DNA of 45,265 bases from Oscillospiraceae bacterium (GCA_015063855.1 SVTI01000008.1:1-45265), one strand, 5' to 3'; counted from the stretch's first letter, positions 25,183-35,776 are shown. A program made the numbers and translations. The notes: generated from the sequence alone by a model not told the origin.

Positions 25183-25904
25183 GAGCTGATCTTTACCTTG
25201 TAGAAAAGGGAATAGTTTCAAGCCGACAGAAGGCAAAGACGCTTATCGAAGAGGGTAAGGTTTTTGCTGACGGTAAACAGGTTACTAAGGCATCTCAAAA
25301 TCTCAATGATGAAGATATCGAGATCAGAGGCGAGATACTTCCTTATGTCAGCCGCGGAGGTCTTAAGCTTAAGGCGGCTATTGATACCTTTGATATTGAA
25401 GTAAAGGATATGATATGCCTTGATGTCGGTGCATCCACAGGAGGCTTTACCGATTGCCTTCTTCAGCATGGTGCCAAAAAGGTATATGCAGTCGACTGCG
25501 GTCACGGACAGCTTGACAAAAAGCTTCTTTGTGATGAGCGTGTTATCAATATCGAGGGCTGTAATGCAAGAGATATAAGCGATGAGATCATTCCCGAAAA
25601 GGTTGATGTTTGCGTCATGGACGTTTCCTTTATCTCGCAAACACTTATACACAGTGCTATAGCTTCACTAATGAAGAGTGATGCTCTCTTTGTAACTCTT
25701 ATCAAGCCTCAGTTTGAGGTTGGTCGAAGTAATATAGGTAAGAACGGTATTGTTAAGGATGAAAAGGTGCGTCGCGGTGCGATCGATAAGGTTATCGAGT
25801 CCTGCAGTGCTAACGGCTTTAGCTATATCGGTCATATAGATTCCCCCATTAAGGGCGGAGACGGTAATACAGAATTTCTTGCGGTATTCAAATATTTATT
25901 ATAA
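25179..25904 (+). CDS. tlyA: TlyA family rRNA methyltransferase
   Basis: The 241-residue protein has an N-terminal S4 RNA-binding domain (RADLYLVEKGIVSSRQKAKT) and an FtsJ-like methyltransferase domain (CLDVGASTGGFTDCLLQ as SAM site; VMDVSFIS; LIKPQFEVGR). The family methylates 2'-hydroxyls of 16S and/or 23S rRNA, and the short N terminus suggests the 16S-or-23S-limited type. The start overlaps the ispA stop (ATGA). Confidence 0.93.
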   Translation: MRADLYLVEKGIVSSRQKAKTLIEEGKVFADGKQVTKASQNLNDEDIEIRGEILPYVSRGGLKLKAAIDTFDIEVKDMICLDVGASTGGFTDCLLQHGAKKVYAVDCGHGQLDKKLLCDERVINIEGCNARDISDEIIPEKVDVCVMDVSFISQTLIHSAIASLMKSDALFVTLIKPQFEVGRSNIGKNGIVKDEKVRRGAIDKVIESCSANGFSYIGHIDSPIKGGDGNTEFLAVFKYLL

Positions 25905-25915
25905 AAGGTTGTTAT

Positions 25916-26725
25916 ATGAAAAAAATCGTACTGATATCCAATCGGGATAAGGATCCGGGAATTAAATATATCTATAAATTGGAGGAATTGCTGGAACTCA
26001 GATACAATCGTTGGACCGAAACAGAGTTAGATGATTACCCGGATGGTATACTTGAGCATGATGATGTAGAGCTCTATATAGTTCTCGGCGGAGACGGATC
26101 TATAATGCGTGCTGCGCATATTGCCGCAAAGAAGGATGTTCCCATTCTCGGCATAAATTTTGGACGTGTAGGCTATATGGCAGAGCTTGAAGCAGATGAG
26201 CTTGAGCTGATTGACAACTACTTTTCAGGTAATTATACAATAGAAGAAAGAATGATGCTTGATGTTACCACAGACAGCGGTGAGGAGCATCTGGCGTTAA
26301 ACGATCTGGTGTTGTCCAATGGTACCGTGTCAAAGATGATTACATTCTCGCTTTTCAATAAGGGTGAGATCATCCGAACATATAATGCTGACGGTATCAT
26401 TATTTCCACACCCACAGGCTCCACTGCATATTCAATGGCGGCGGGAGGTTCTATAATAGATCCCAGCCTTGACTGTATTGCGGCAACTCCCGTTTGTCCC
26501 CATTCATTCTCTGCAAAGCCTATAATCTTCTCAGGGGATGCACAGCTTCAGATCCGCAATGACACAGACCGAAATATACCTGTCTTTATTACCGTTGACG
26601 GCGGTGAAAATTTGGAGATTAAATATAACGAATCCGTCTATATCAAACGCTCTTGTATAACCACCAAGCTGGTGCGTATCAAAAATGAGAGCTTCTACAG
26701 AACCCTATCCAATAAGATGAAATAA
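25916..26725 (+). CDS. nadK: NAD kinase
   Basis: Phosphorylates NAD to NADP. The 269-residue protein has the GGDGS motif (VLGGDGSIMRA), GINFGRVGYMAE, NDLVLSNG, and TPTGSTAYSMAAGGSI. AAGG lies before the ATG. Position between tlyA and argR is standard for Firmicutes. Confidence 0.97.
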   Translation: MKKIVLISNRDKDPGIKYIYKLEELLELRYNRWTETELDDYPDGILEHDDVELYIVLGGDGSIMRAAHIAAKKDVPILGINFGRVGYMAELEADELELIDNYFSGNYTIEERMMLDVTTDSGEEHLALNDLVLSNGTVSKMITFSLFNKGEIIRTYNADGIIISTPTGSTAYSMAAGGSIIDPSLDCIAATPVCPHSFSAKPIIFSGDAQLQIRNDTDRNIPVFITVDGGENLEIKYNESVYIKRSCITTKLVRIKNESFYRTLSNKMK

Positions 26726-26735
26726 GGAGAATGCA

Positions 26736-27191
26736 GTGAAAAATAAAAGACACAGCGAAATTATAAAGATAATCAGCTCCTATAACGTGGAGACGCAGGA
26801 CGATCTTATCAAAAGGCTTAATGCCAGCGGATATCAGGTAACTCAGGCTACCATTTCAAGAGATATCAGAGAGCTTAAGCTGACTAAGGTGCCTGCAGGT
26901 GACAATTCCTATAAATACGCCTTACCCTCCCACGATTCTCACAAATACATTTCAAAATATCAGTATATAGTCCGTGAAACCATAATCGCGGTTGACTATG
27001 CCTGCAATATGATCGTTTTAAAGACCCTTGCGGGTATGGCTCAGGCGGCAGCGGCAGCAATAGATGCTATGGGCTGGAACGAAATAGTAGGCTCTATAGC
27101 CGGAGACGATACGATATTTGTAGTTATGCGCTCCGAGGAGAAGGCTCGCGAATATACGGAGAATTTCAGAAATATATTAAATATTGATTAG
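26736..27191 (+). CDS. argR: Arginine repressor ArgR
   Basis: The 151-residue protein has an N-terminal winged helix (TQATISRDIRELKLTKVP) and a C-terminal arginine-binding hexamerisation domain (MAQAAAAAIDAMGW, GSIAGDDTIFVVM). The start codon is GTG at 26736 with AAGGAGA about 7 bases upstream. It controls arginine metabolism genes in most Firmicutes; no ArgR box could be established within this window. Confidence 0.95.
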   Translation: MKNKRHSEIIKIISSYNVETQDDLIKRLNASGYQVTQATISRDIRELKLTKVPAGDNSYKYALPSHDSHKYISKYQYIVRETIIAVDYACNMIVLKTLAGMAQAAAAAIDAMGWNEIVGSIAGDDTIFVVMRSEEKAREYTENFRNILNID

Positions 27192-27199
27192 AGAAAAGT

Positions 27200-28882
27200 A
27201 TGTTACAAACATTACATATAACGAATATTGCGGTCATTAAAAGTACCGATATAAACTTCTCTCCCGGATTGAATATATTGACCGGTGAGACGGGTGCAGG
27301 TAAATCGATGATAATCGATTCTATATCCCTGCTTACAGGTGCCAGGACCTCGAAGGAGCTTATCCGTAACGGTGCTGACAGCGCTATGGTATCGGCATAT
27401 TTTACCGATATTGCCGAGCCGAACCGACGAGCCATATCCGAGTTAGGTGTTGAGTGTGACGAGGAGGGTGGTATCTTCGTTCAGCGTGATATTACCTCGG
27501 ACGGTAAGTCAAAGGTAAGACTGAACGGAAGAGTAATACCTCTTTCACTTCTGCGTAACATTTTAAAATACTTAATAAACATACACGGACAGCATGACAA
27601 TCAGGGTCTTCTTGATCCTTCGAATCATTTAGGTCTGCTTGATGCATATCTCGATTCGTCCCTTGATCTCACCGAATACAACGAGGTCTACACCCGTATG
27701 TGTGAGGTAAGAAGAAAGCTTAAGGAATTAAGGCTTGATGACAGCGAAAAGCAGAGGATGATCGATCTTCTCCGATATCAGTTAAATGATATAGATCGTG
27801 GTAAGCTTAAGATCGGTGAAGAGGGGGCCCTTGAGGAGAGAAAGCGCAAGATAAAGAATATCGAAAAGATATCCAAAAGCACAAATCTTATATACAGAGC
27901 ACTCTATCAGAATGAAAAGGGCGCAAGCGCTTATACACTCATCGATATGGCAAAGCAGGCTATCGATAAGCTGTCCGATGTTATGGATAAGAGTGAGGAG
28001 CTTATAGAAAAGCTTGACGGCCTTCAGTCAGAGCTTCGGGATATAGCGGAATATTGCGACGATCTCTGCGATGACGATATCGGTGACCCCGATAAGGCGC
28101 TTGATATCATCGAGGGAAGGCTTGAAATAATTAACAGACTTAAACGAAAGTATGGTTCATCCATCGAAGAGATACTCGAATTTCGTGCCAAGATCAAAAA
28201 ACAGCTTGACGAAATAGAGCTAAGCGACGTTCAAAGCGCGGAATACGCCAAGGAATATGCCGAGCTTCAAGCTCGTGCGCAGAGTCTTGCCGCAGAGATC
28301 ACCGATATAAGACGCAAGGGAGGCGAGAGCCTTGCCAACGAGATCATGAGTGAGCTTATGTATCTTGATATGGGTAAGGTAAAGCTGTATGTCGATCTGC
28401 AAAATACAGAGCTTAATTCCAAGGGCGCAGACGAGGTATCCTTCCTCATTTGTACGAATCCCGGTGAATTACCTAAGCCTCTGTCAAAGATTGCATCCGG
28501 CGGTGAGCTTGCCAGAATAATGCTTGCCATGAAAACGGTGTTCGCCAAGAAGGAGGGTACCGAAACCCTTATCTATGACGAGATAGATACCGGTATCTCC
28601 GGCAGAACGGCGCAGAAATTAGGCTTTAAGCTCAAATCGAGCGCCAAGCATTCTCAGGTCATTTGCATAACTCACTCTGCTCAGGTCGCATCAAGTGCAG
28701 ATACTCATCTCTTTATAGAAAAGAATGAGATCGATGGCAGAGTTGAGACTACGGTACGTGAGCTTGACGAAAATGAGAAAATCAATGAGGTTGCCCGTAT
28801 CATGGGCGGATCTGAAATCACAGATAAGCTTCTTTCGAGCGCAAAGGAGCTTATAAACCAAGCAAATTCGGTTAATAATTGA
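27200..28882 (+). CDS. recN: DNA repair protein RecN
   Basis: SMC-like ATPase of double-strand break repair. The 560-residue protein has Walker A ([10 protein letters not shown]), a [10 protein letters not shown] signature, a long coiled-coil middle, the ABC signature ([14 protein letters not shown]) and Walker B ([12 protein letters not shown]). The Shine-Dalgarno sequence is weak (AGAGAAAAG), and it lies 8 bases after argR. In many spore formers recN is followed by spoIVB and spo0A; here tyrS follows. Confidence 0.97.
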   Translation: MLQTLHITNIAVIKSTDINFSPGLNILTGETGAGKSMIIDSISLLTGARTSKELIRNGADSAMVSAYFTDIAEPNRRAISELGVECDEEGGIFVQRDITSDGKSKVRLNGRVIPLSLLRNILKYLINIHGQHDNQGLLDPSNHLGLLDAYLDSSLDLTEYNEVYTRMCEVRRKLKELRLDDSEKQRMIDLLRYQLNDIDRGKLKIGEEGALEERKRKIKNIEKISKSTNLIYRALYQNEKGASAYTLIDMAKQAIDKLSDVMDKSEELIEKLDGLQSELRDIAEYCDDLCDDDIGDPDKALDIIEGRLEIINRLKRKYGSSIEEILEFRAKIKKQLDEIELSDVQSAEYAKEYAELQARAQSLAAEITDIRRKGGESLANEIMSELMYLDMGKVKLYVDLQNTELNSKGADEVSFLICTNPGELPKPLSKIASGGELARIMLAMKTVFAKKEGTETLIYDEIDTGISGRTAQKLGFKLKSSAKHSQVICITHSAQVASSADTHLFIEKNEIDGRVETTVRELDENEKINEVARIMGGSEITDKLLSSAKELINQANSVNN

Positions 28883-28896
28883 AAGGAAATATAAAA

Positions 28897-30120
28897 ATGA
28901 ATATCTATGAAGAGTTTAAAGCAAGAGGTCTTCTTGCACAGTCTACAAACGAGGAGGCTATAGCAAAGCTTCTTGAAAATGAAAAGGTTACATTCTATAT
29001 CGGCTTTGACCCCACAGCGGACAGCCTTCATGTAGGTCACTTCATGCAGATGAAGATAATGGCTCACATGCAGAGAGCAGGTCACAGACCTATCGCGCTC
29101 TTTGGCGGCGGTACAGGTATGATCGGTGACCCCTCGGGTAAAACTGATATGAGAAAGATGCTTACCAAGGAGACCATCGCTCATAATATTGAATGCTTCA
29201 AAAAGCAGATGGCAAAGTTTATCGATACAAGCGATGATAAGGCGCTTTTCGTTAATAACGGCGACTGGCTTCTCGATCTCAACTATGTTGACTTCCTCCG
29301 TGACATCGGTCCTCACTTCAGCGTAAACAGAATGCTCTCCGCTGAGTGTTACAAGTCCAGAATGGAGAAGGGTCTTACCTTCCTTGAATTCAACTACATG
29401 ATCATGCAGAGCTATGACTTCTATAAGCTCTATCAGGATTACGGCTGTGCTATCGAGTTCGGCGGTGACGACCAGTGGTCAAACATCATTGGCGGTGTTG
29501 AGCTTATCCGTCGTAAGCTCGGTAAGGAGGCATACGGTATGACCTTCCAGCTTCTTACTAACAGCGAAGGTAAGAAGATGGGTAAGACCGAGAAGGGTGC
29601 TATCTGGCTTGATCCCGATAAGACATCTCCCTACGAGTTCTTCCAGTATTGGAGAAATGTCGGTGATGCTGATGTTATCAAGTGCTTAAAGATGCTTACA
29701 TTCCTTCCTCTTGATGAGATCGCTAAATACGAGGCTCTTGAGGGCAGCGAACTCAATAAAGCAAAGGAAGTTCTCGCATATGAGCTTACCAAGCTCGTTC
29801 ACAACGAGGAGGAAGCAAACAAGGCTCTTGATGCTTCCAGAGCCCTCTTCTCCACGGGCGGTTCTATCGAGAATATGCCTAAGACAGTGCTTACAGCAGA
29901 TGATCTTGCAGACGGTAAGATCGCTATCATCGATATGCTCCTTGTTTCCAAGCTTTGTCCCTCCAAGGGTGAGGCAAGACGTCTCATTCAGCAGGGAGGT
30001 ATTACGGTAGGTGATGAGAAGGTTACCGATTTTGCACGTGAGTTTACAGCTTCTGATTTTGAGGGCGACGGACTTATCGTTAAGAAGGGTAAGAAGACCT
30101 TCCACCGCTTCACAATTTAA
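28897..30120 (+). CDS. tyrS: Tyrosyl-tRNA synthetase
   Basis: The 407-residue class I synthetase has [19 protein letters not shown] (HIGH motif as HVGH), [14 protein letters not shown], the KMSKS loop as [10 protein letters not shown] and a C-terminal S4 domain. The ATG at 28897 has AAAGGA about 9 bases upstream and lies 14 bases after the recN stop. There is no room for a T-box leader, so expression follows the operon. Confidence 0.97.
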   Translation: MNIYEEFKARGLLAQSTNEEAIAKLLENEKVTFYIGFDPTADSLHVGHFMQMKIMAHMQRAGHRPIALFGGGTGMIGDPSGKTDMRKMLTKETIAHNIECFKKQMAKFIDTSDDKALFVNNGDWLLDLNYVDFLRDIGPHFSVNRMLSAECYKSRMEKGLTFLEFNYMIMQSYDFYKLYQDYGCAIEFGGDDQWSNIIGGVELIRRKLGKEAYGMTFQLLTNSEGKKMGKTEKGAIWLDPDKTSPYEFFQYWRNVGDADVIKCLKMLTFLPLDEIAKYEALEGSELNKAKEVLAYELTKLVHNEEEANKALDASRALFSTGGSIENMPKTVLTADDLADGKIAIIDMLLVSKLCPSKGEARRLIQQGGITVGDEKVTDFAREFTASDFEGDGLIVKKGKKTFHRFTI

Positions 30121-30132
30121 TTGGAGTTATAA

Positions 30133-31047
30133 ATGGATTATAATGCTTTATGCGGATTTATCAGAGATAATTTCGCAGATCGTATAGAAATAATGCCCGA
30201 TGCCGATATGAAGAGGTTTACCACCTTCCGTATCGGCGGTAAGGCTGATCTTGCACTTTTTCCTTCGGACCGTGATTCCTTAGTTTCTCTGCTTCGCTAT
30301 GTTACGGAGAATAATATTAAATATGCAGTTATCGGTAACGGTTCTAACGTTCTTTTCTCCGATGAAGGATACCGAGGTGTTGTAATAATCACTACACAGA
30401 TGAAGAATTACTGCTTCGGCGAGGATCTGCTTGTATGTGATGCAGGCGCTCCCCTTACTCAGATTGCAGTCAATGCGGTAAGAAGCGGTTATGAAGGCTA
30501 TGCCTTTGCCTGCGGTATCCCCGGAAGCATAGGCGGTGCTGTCTTTATGAATGCAGGTGCTTATGAGGGACAGATATCCGATATTCTTGTCTACAGCGAA
30601 TATTACGATCTTAAAACGGGTGAGATCTGCCGTATGAATGCAGATGAGCATGAGTTTGACTATCGCCACAGCTCGTATATGGGCTCTGATAAAATTATAC
30701 TCTCTGCCGCATTCAAACTTGAGAAGGCAAAGGATCCCGAATCGGTCATTGCTTTAATGAATGAGCATATAAAGGCACGCCGTGATAAGCAGCCGCTTGA
30801 ATATCCCAGTGCGGGAAGTGTGTTTAAGCGTTATCCCGGTTACTTTACTGCGAAGCTTATCGACCAAGCCGGTCTTAAGGGCTTTTGTGTAGGCGGTGCA
30901 CAGGTGTCCGAGAAGCATGCAGGCTTTATAGTTAATAAGGGCGATGCTACCGCAAAGGATGTCTGTGAGCTTATCGATATAATCAAAAAGGCGATCTTCG
31001 AGCGTGAAGGAATTAACATTGAATGTGAGGTCAGAAAAATTGACTGA
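30133..31047 (+). CDS. murB: UDP-N-acetylenolpyruvoylglucosamine reductase
   Basis: Flavoenzyme that makes UDP-MurNAc. The 304-residue protein shows TTFRIGGKADL, GNGSNVLFSDEG, GIPGSIGGAVFMNAGAYEG, the catalytic serine in PSAGSVFKR and SEKHAGFIVN (type IIa MurB). TTGGAG lies 7 bases before the ATG. It overlaps the start of the RapZ-like gene by 8 bases. Confidence 0.97.
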   Translation: MDYNALCGFIRDNFADRIEIMPDADMKRFTTFRIGGKADLALFPSDRDSLVSLLRYVTENNIKYAVIGNGSNVLFSDEGYRGVVIITTQMKNYCFGEDLLVCDAGAPLTQIAVNAVRSGYEGYAFACGIPGSIGGAVFMNAGAYEGQISDILVYSEYYDLKTGEICRMNADEHEFDYRHSSYMGSDKIILSAAFKLEKAKDPESVIALMNEHIKARRDKQPLEYPSAGSVFKRYPGYFTAKLIDQAGLKGFCVGGAQVSEKHAGFIVNKGDATAKDVCELIDIIKKAIFEREGINIECEVRKID

Positions 31048-31423
31048 TATCAAGGTTGTATCCTTTGGATATAAATACGGCTTTATAGATGAAGTGAACG
31101 CGTTATATGACGTAAGATGCTTTGAAAATCCTTATTACGTCGAAGAATTAAAGCCCTTTTCCGGTGAGAAGAGGGAGGTATACGATTACGTTTTTTCCGA
31201 TGAAAGAGCGAACGCCTTTTTTGAGGCAATGATATGCTCTTTAAGGATTCAGCTCGACCGCTTTATAGAGCGTGACAGAGCATCGTATACGATAGCCTTC
31301 GGATGTACCGGCGGCAGACACAGAAGTGTTGCATTTGCACTTCGTACATATAACTACTTGAAAGAAAACGGATATAATGCGGTGCTATGTCACCGTGACT
31401 GTAAAAAGGCGGATAATAAATGA
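31040..31423 (+). CDS. Stand-alone RapZ C-terminal domain protein
   Basis: The 127-residue protein matches only the C-terminal half of RapZ/YvcJ: KVVSFGYKYGF, DVRCFENPYY, FGCTGGRHRSVA and CHRDCKKADNK. The N-terminal P-loop domain (usually about 150 residues) is absent, and the upstream sequence is murB, so it is not a simple start error. I place the start at TTG 31040, with GTGAGG about 9 bases upstream. In RapZ this domain binds RNA and glucosamine-6-phosphate; its role here is unknown. It lies between murB and whiA, the normal position for rapZ. Confidence 0.85.
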   Translation: MTDIKVVSFGYKYGFIDEVNALYDVRCFENPYYVEELKPFSGEKREVYDYVFSDERANAFFEAMICSLRIQLDRFIERDRASYTIAFGCTGGRHRSVAFALRTYNYLKENGYNAVLCHRDCKKADNK

Positions 31424-32274
31424 GCTCATTTGCCCTTCAAACCAAGGAAAGCTTATGTGAATTAAATGTCAAGGGGCTGTGCTGTAAAAAGGCACAGCTT
31501 TTTGGTATGCTGTTATACGGAGCTAAGCAGGGAATAGACGAGATGGTTTTATATAATGAATCGGATGCGGTCATATCTCTTGTGGAAAGATTTATTCTCG
31601 AATGCTACGGCGGTGAATGTGAGATCGAGTACCATGCAGGAGGATACAGACTTTATTTAAGAGACAGAAATACTATCTCAGAGATGATGCGTGATATCTC
31701 TAAAAGGGACATGTGTCCCAAATGTCTTATACATAATCTCAGGGGTGTTTTCCTTGCCTGCGGAACAGTCAATGATCCTGAAAAATCCTACCGTCTCGAA
31801 TTGAAGAGCAGAAGAAATTTTGATAATATTAAAGAAATTCTCGATAATATAAATATAAACTATAAAACAACGGTAAGAGACAAGTATAATATCGTATATA
31901 TAAAAGAGAGTGAGAGTATCGAGGATCTTCTTACCTATATCGGTGCTACCGGTTCTGCATTTTCCGTAATGAATGCAAAGATAGAGAAGGAGATACGTAA
32001 CTCGATAAACCGTGCCAGCAATTGCGATACTGCCAATATAGCCAAGTCGGTTGCGGCATCCGCAAAGCAGGTAGACGCCATAAAAAAGCTGATTGCCGAA
32101 AACCGTCTCGGAATGCTTCCCGAGAATATCAGGATAACGGCACAGCTCAGATTGGAAAATCCCGATGCATCTCTTATCGATCTGGCAAGGATGCATCAGC
32201 CTGAGATCACAAAGTCGGGGCTTAATCACAGACTGAAAAAGATCATTGAATTTGCCGAAGCGAAGGAGGAATAG
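31420..32274 (+). CDS. whiA: Sporulation/division regulator WhiA
   Basis: The 284-residue protein has an N-terminal LAGLIDADG-like fold (KAQLFGMLLYGAKQG, RGVFLACGTVNDPEKSY) and the C-terminal helix-turn-helix (MHQPEITKSGLNHRLKKI). The WhiA signature NSINRASNCDTANIAKS is clear. WhiA influences cell division and chromosome segregation in Firmicutes. It is joined to the RapZ-like gene by an ATGA overlap. The yvcK gene usually lying between rapZ and whiA is missing. Confidence 0.96.
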   Translation: MSSFALQTKESLCELNVKGLCCKKAQLFGMLLYGAKQGIDEMVLYNESDAVISLVERFILECYGGECEIEYHAGGYRLYLRDRNTISEMMRDISKRDMCPKCLIHNLRGVFLACGTVNDPEKSYRLELKSRRNFDNIKEILDNININYKTTVRDKYNIVYIKESESIEDLLTYIGATGSAFSVMNAKIEKEIRNSINRASNCDTANIAKSVAASAKQVDAIKKLIAENRLGMLPENIRITAQLRLENPDASLIDLARMHQPEITKSGLNHRLKKIIEFAEAKEE

Positions 32275-32276
32275 CA

Positions 32277-35200
32277 TTGTCATTCGTTCATCTTCATCTG
32301 CACAGCGAATACAGCTTACTTGACGGTGCATGCCGTATCAAGTCTATTCCCGCCTACGCCCTTGCCATGGGCATGGATGCCTGTGCCATTACCGACCACG
32401 GTGTCATGTACGGTGCGGTAGAATTCTATAATGCCTGTAAGGCGGTAGGAGTGAAGCCTATAATAGGCTGCGAGGTATACGTTGCGCCTAATTCGCGATT
32501 TGATAAGGAAAAGCAGGATACAAAGTCATATCATCATCTTGTTCTGCTTTGTAAGAATGAGGTCGGATATAAAAATCTGATCTATATGATCTCAAAATCC
32601 TATACAGAGGGATTTTATCAGAAGCCAAGGATCGATATGGAGCTTCTCTCTGAGCATCATGGGGGACTTATATGTCTTACGGGATGTATTGCCGGAAGGA
32701 TACCTCAGGCTATACTTAATAATAACGAAAGGGAAGCGTACAGTTATGCTTCTCAACTTAAATCACTTTTTTCAGAGGATCTGTATCTTGAAATGCAGGA
32801 TCATCGATTAAATGAAGAAAAAAGCGTCAATGCGGCACTTAAAAGGATTTCTGCTGAGCTTGAGATAGAATTGGTTGCCACAAACGACGTTCATTATATA
32901 AAGAAAAAGGATTCCACCCTTCAGAACGTTCTTGTCTGTATGCAGACCAATAATGTCCTAGGGGACTCAAATCCTATTGGGTTTGAAACCGATGAATATT
33001 ATTTTAAGGACGAGGCAAAAATGCGAGAGCTTTTTGCCGATTGTCCAAAAGCGATAGATAATACCGCGATTATAGCGCAAAAATGTAATTTTGAATTTGA
33101 GTTCGGTAAATACTATTTTCCCAAGATAAGCTTTGACGATAAATTATCCGCAGGTGAATACCTTTCAAAGCTTACAATGGAGGGCTTTGAAAAAAAGGTC
33201 AGAGAGGGTAAAATAAGCTTTGAAAAGAACTCACGCGAGGAATATCTGAAAAGAATTGAATTTGAGCTTGATACCATCATATCGATGGGTTATGCCGAGT
33301 ATTTTCTTATAGTCGCCGACTTTGTAAACTATGCCCGCGATTCGCTTATTCCCACAGGACCCGGCAGAGGAAGCGGAGCAGGAAGTCTTGTTGCTTATCT
33401 CATAAATATAACCGAGGTCGACTCTCTTGCCTATAACCTTCTTTTTGAGGCATTTCTTAATCCCGAGAGAATAAGTATGCCTGACTTCGATATAGATTTC
33501 TGTTACTTTAAGCGTGAGCAGGTCATTGATTATGTTAAACAAAAATACGGAAGTGATAAGGTAAGCCAGATCATAGCCTTCGGTACGCTTGCTCCGAGAG
33601 CGGCTATCAGGAGTGTGGGCAGAGCGCTCGGTATGTCATATAACGAGGTTGACGAGGTGGCAAATAAAGTGCCTCGTGCACTAAAGATAACAATGGATGA
33701 CGTTATGCGTCAGCCTGATGTTCAACTGATGTATAACTCCTCAGAAAAAATACGTAACCTCCTGAATCTCTCGAAGCAGGTCGAGGGAATGCCGAAGAAT
33801 ATTACCACCCATGCGGCGGGTGTCGTTATAAGCGACAGACCTCTGTATGAGTACGTTCCTCTGGCGCTTAGCGGAGACGACGTTCTGACTCAGTATAATA
33901 TGAACGATATCGCCTCCCTTGGTTTGTTAAAATTTGATTTCCTCGGTATAAGATATCTTACGATAATTGACGATACCGAAAAAATGGTAAGAGAAAAGGA
34001 TCCAACCTTTGATATAAAGAAGGCTCCCCTTGACGATAAGCTTACCTACGAGCTTTTGACTAAAGGAAATACAGACGGTGTATTTCAGCTTGAATCTGCG
34101 GGCATGAAGCAGATGCTTGGAAGATACAAACCAAATAATATAAGGGATATAATGAGTGCTATCGCTCTCTACCGTCCCGGACCTGCCAAGTTCATTGACA
34201 GATTTATTGAAAACCGCGCCGATCCCAAAAGCATTAAATATACTATTCCCGCCCTTGAGCCTATACTCTCCGAGACCTTCGGCTGTATAGTATATCAGGA
34301 GCAGGTAATGGAGATATTCAGGGCTATAGCAGGCTATTCCTACGGTAAGGCTGACGTCGTAAGAAGAGCTATATCAAAGAAAAAGGCTGACGTTATAGCC
34401 TCGGAGCGTTCCAATTTTATCGACGGAGCTGTCGCTCTCGGTGCAACCTATGAGGACGCCGAGGGACTCTTTGAGGATATGACGGGCTTTGCCAATTACG
34501 GTTTTAAAAAGGCACATGCGGCGGCATACTCATTTGTTTCCTTCAGGACGGCATATCTTAAGGCTCATTATCCCGCATATTATATGTCTGCGCTTCTTAC
34601 CTCGGTGTTGGGTGATATGAATAAGACAGCTCTATACGTTGCCGATGCAAAGCGTATGGGTATATCCCTGTTAGCTCCCGACATTAACCACAGCGGTGTT
34701 GATTTTACTCCGACCGATGACGGGAATATCCGTTACGGTATGCTGGCTCTCAAAAATGTCGGTGAACCCTTCGTTCGCGGTATAATCGAGGAAAGAAAAA
34801 ACGGAAGATTCCTTTCCTTTGCGGATTTTGTCGAGAGAATGGCGGATAAGGATATCAATAAGCGTCAGGTCGAGTCGCTCATCAAATGCGGTGCCTTTGA
34901 CAGCTTCGGTATCTACAGATCGGTGCTTTTGCAGGTGTATGAAAATCTTATAGATCTTGCGGTAGAGAAAAAAAGAAATGAGCTTTCGGGACAGTTGGGC
35001 TTTTTCGGCGGCGGAGATGACACCATCGAAATAGATTATCCGGATATTCCCGACTTTACCGCTTCGCAGAAGCTTATGATCGAAAGAGAGGTCTCGGGCT
35101 TGTGCTTCTCGGGACATCTTATAGATGAATATAAAGAAATAACAAAGGTTTTGCCGCACATCGATATTCTTTCCATAATTTCATCTGAAAATGATAATGA

Positions 35201-35723
35201 AAGAACAGAAAAGGTATGCGGTGTGATTACGGGTGTAGCAGTAAAGAGTACCCGAAACGGAAAATCGGTGGCATTTGTTACTCTTGAGGACGATACGGCT
35301 TCGATAGAGCTTATTGTATTCAATGATATATTTGAGGCTAAACGTGAGCTTCTGACCATCGATACTCCACTGTATGTCGAGGGCAGGATTACCCGTAAGG
35401 AGGATGAATACCCAAAGCTTGTGGTTACAAGTCTTGAGCATGTTTCGTTTAATGCCACCAAGAACGCCTTATCCGAGGAAAAAAACCAGCCTCCGAAGAA
35501 GGAAAGAACACTCTATCTTCGCGTACCGTCAGTTGATTCTACCGAATACAGAAGAGCTCTTGCTCTGGTCGAGATATTCGACGGTGCAGTTCCGGTTGTA
35601 TTCTATGATATGTCCGAGAAGAAATATTTAAAGATCAGTGGCAGAGGCGTTGCTGATACTCAATTCGTGATCTCAGAGCTGACCGAGCTGCTCGGATCAG
35701 TCAATGTTGTGATTAAAGGCTAA
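32277..35723 (+). CDS. dnaE: DNA polymerase III subunit alpha
   Basis: The 1148-residue replicative-type polymerase (DnaE) has an N-terminal PHP domain (HLHLHSEYSLLDGA), the catalytic aspartates in PDFDIDF, GRGSGAGSLVAY, RPGPAKFID, HAAAYSFVSFRTAYLKAHYP, and a C-terminal OB fold (CGVITGVAVK). The start codon is TTG at 32277, with AAGGAGG 8 bases upstream. It is the last gene of the nusB operon; no convincing terminator hairpin follows. Confidence 0.97.
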   Translation: MSFVHLHLHSEYSLLDGACRIKSIPAYALAMGMDACAITDHGVMYGAVEFYNACKAVGVKPIIGCEVYVAPNSRFDKEKQDTKSYHHLVLLCKNEVGYKNLIYMISKSYTEGFYQKPRIDMELLSEHHGGLICLTGCIAGRIPQAILNNNEREAYSYASQLKSLFSEDLYLEMQDHRLNEEKSVNAALKRISAELEIELVATNDVHYIKKKDSTLQNVLVCMQTNNVLGDSNPIGFETDEYYFKDEAKMRELFADCPKAIDNTAIIAQKCNFEFEFGKYYFPKISFDDKLSAGEYLSKLTMEGFEKKVREGKISFEKNSREEYLKRIEFELDTIISMGYAEYFLIVADFVNYARDSLIPTGPGRGSGAGSLVAYLINITEVDSLAYNLLFEAFLNPERISMPDFDIDFCYFKREQVIDYVKQKYGSDKVSQIIAFGTLAPRAAIRSVGRALGMSYNEVDEVANKVPRALKITMDDVMRQPDVQLMYNSSEKIRNLLNLSKQVEGMPKNITTHAAGVVISDRPLYEYVPLALSGDDVLTQYNMNDIASLGLLKFDFLGIRYLTIIDDTEKMVREKDPTFDIKKAPLDDKLTYELLTKGNTDGVFQLESAGMKQMLGRYKPNNIRDIMSAIALYRPGPAKFIDRFIENRADPKSIKYTIPALEPILSETFGCIVYQEQVMEIFRAIAGYSYGKADVVRRAISKKKADVIASERSNFIDGAVALGATYEDAEGLFEDMTGFANYGFKKAHAAAYSFVSFRTAYLKAHYPAYYMSALLTSVLGDMNKTALYVADAKRMGISLLAPDINHSGVDFTPTDDGNIRYGMLALKNVGEPFVRGIIEERKNGRFLSFADFVERMADKDINKRQVESLIKCGAFDSFGIYRSVLLQVYENLIDLAVEKKRNELSGQLGFFGGGDDTIEIDYPDIPDFTASQKLMIEREVSGLCFSGHLIDEYKEITKVLPHIDILSIISSENDNERTEKVCGVITGVAVKSTRNGKSVAFVTLEDDTASIELIVFNDIFEAKRELLTIDTPLYVEGRITRKEDEYPKLVVTSLEHVSFNATKNALSEEKNQPPKKERTLYLRVPSVDSTEYRRALALVEIFDGAVPVVFYDMSEKKYLKISGRGVADTQFVISELTELLGSVNVVIKG

Positions 35724-35747
35724 TTTTTCTTGAATGTTCACGGTATA

Positions 35748-35776
35748 TTCACAACCTTGGTTTATAATAATATAAT
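35748..35776 (+). promoter_or_regulatory. Likely promoter of the PBP gene
   Basis: TTCACA (35748-35753), a 17-base spacer and TATAAT (35771-35776), about 28 bases before the PBP ATG. Confidence 0.7.

Noticed and set aside
28883-28896. A T-box leader before tyrS
   Set aside because: Only 14 bases separate recN and tyrS, far too few for a T-box riboswitch.
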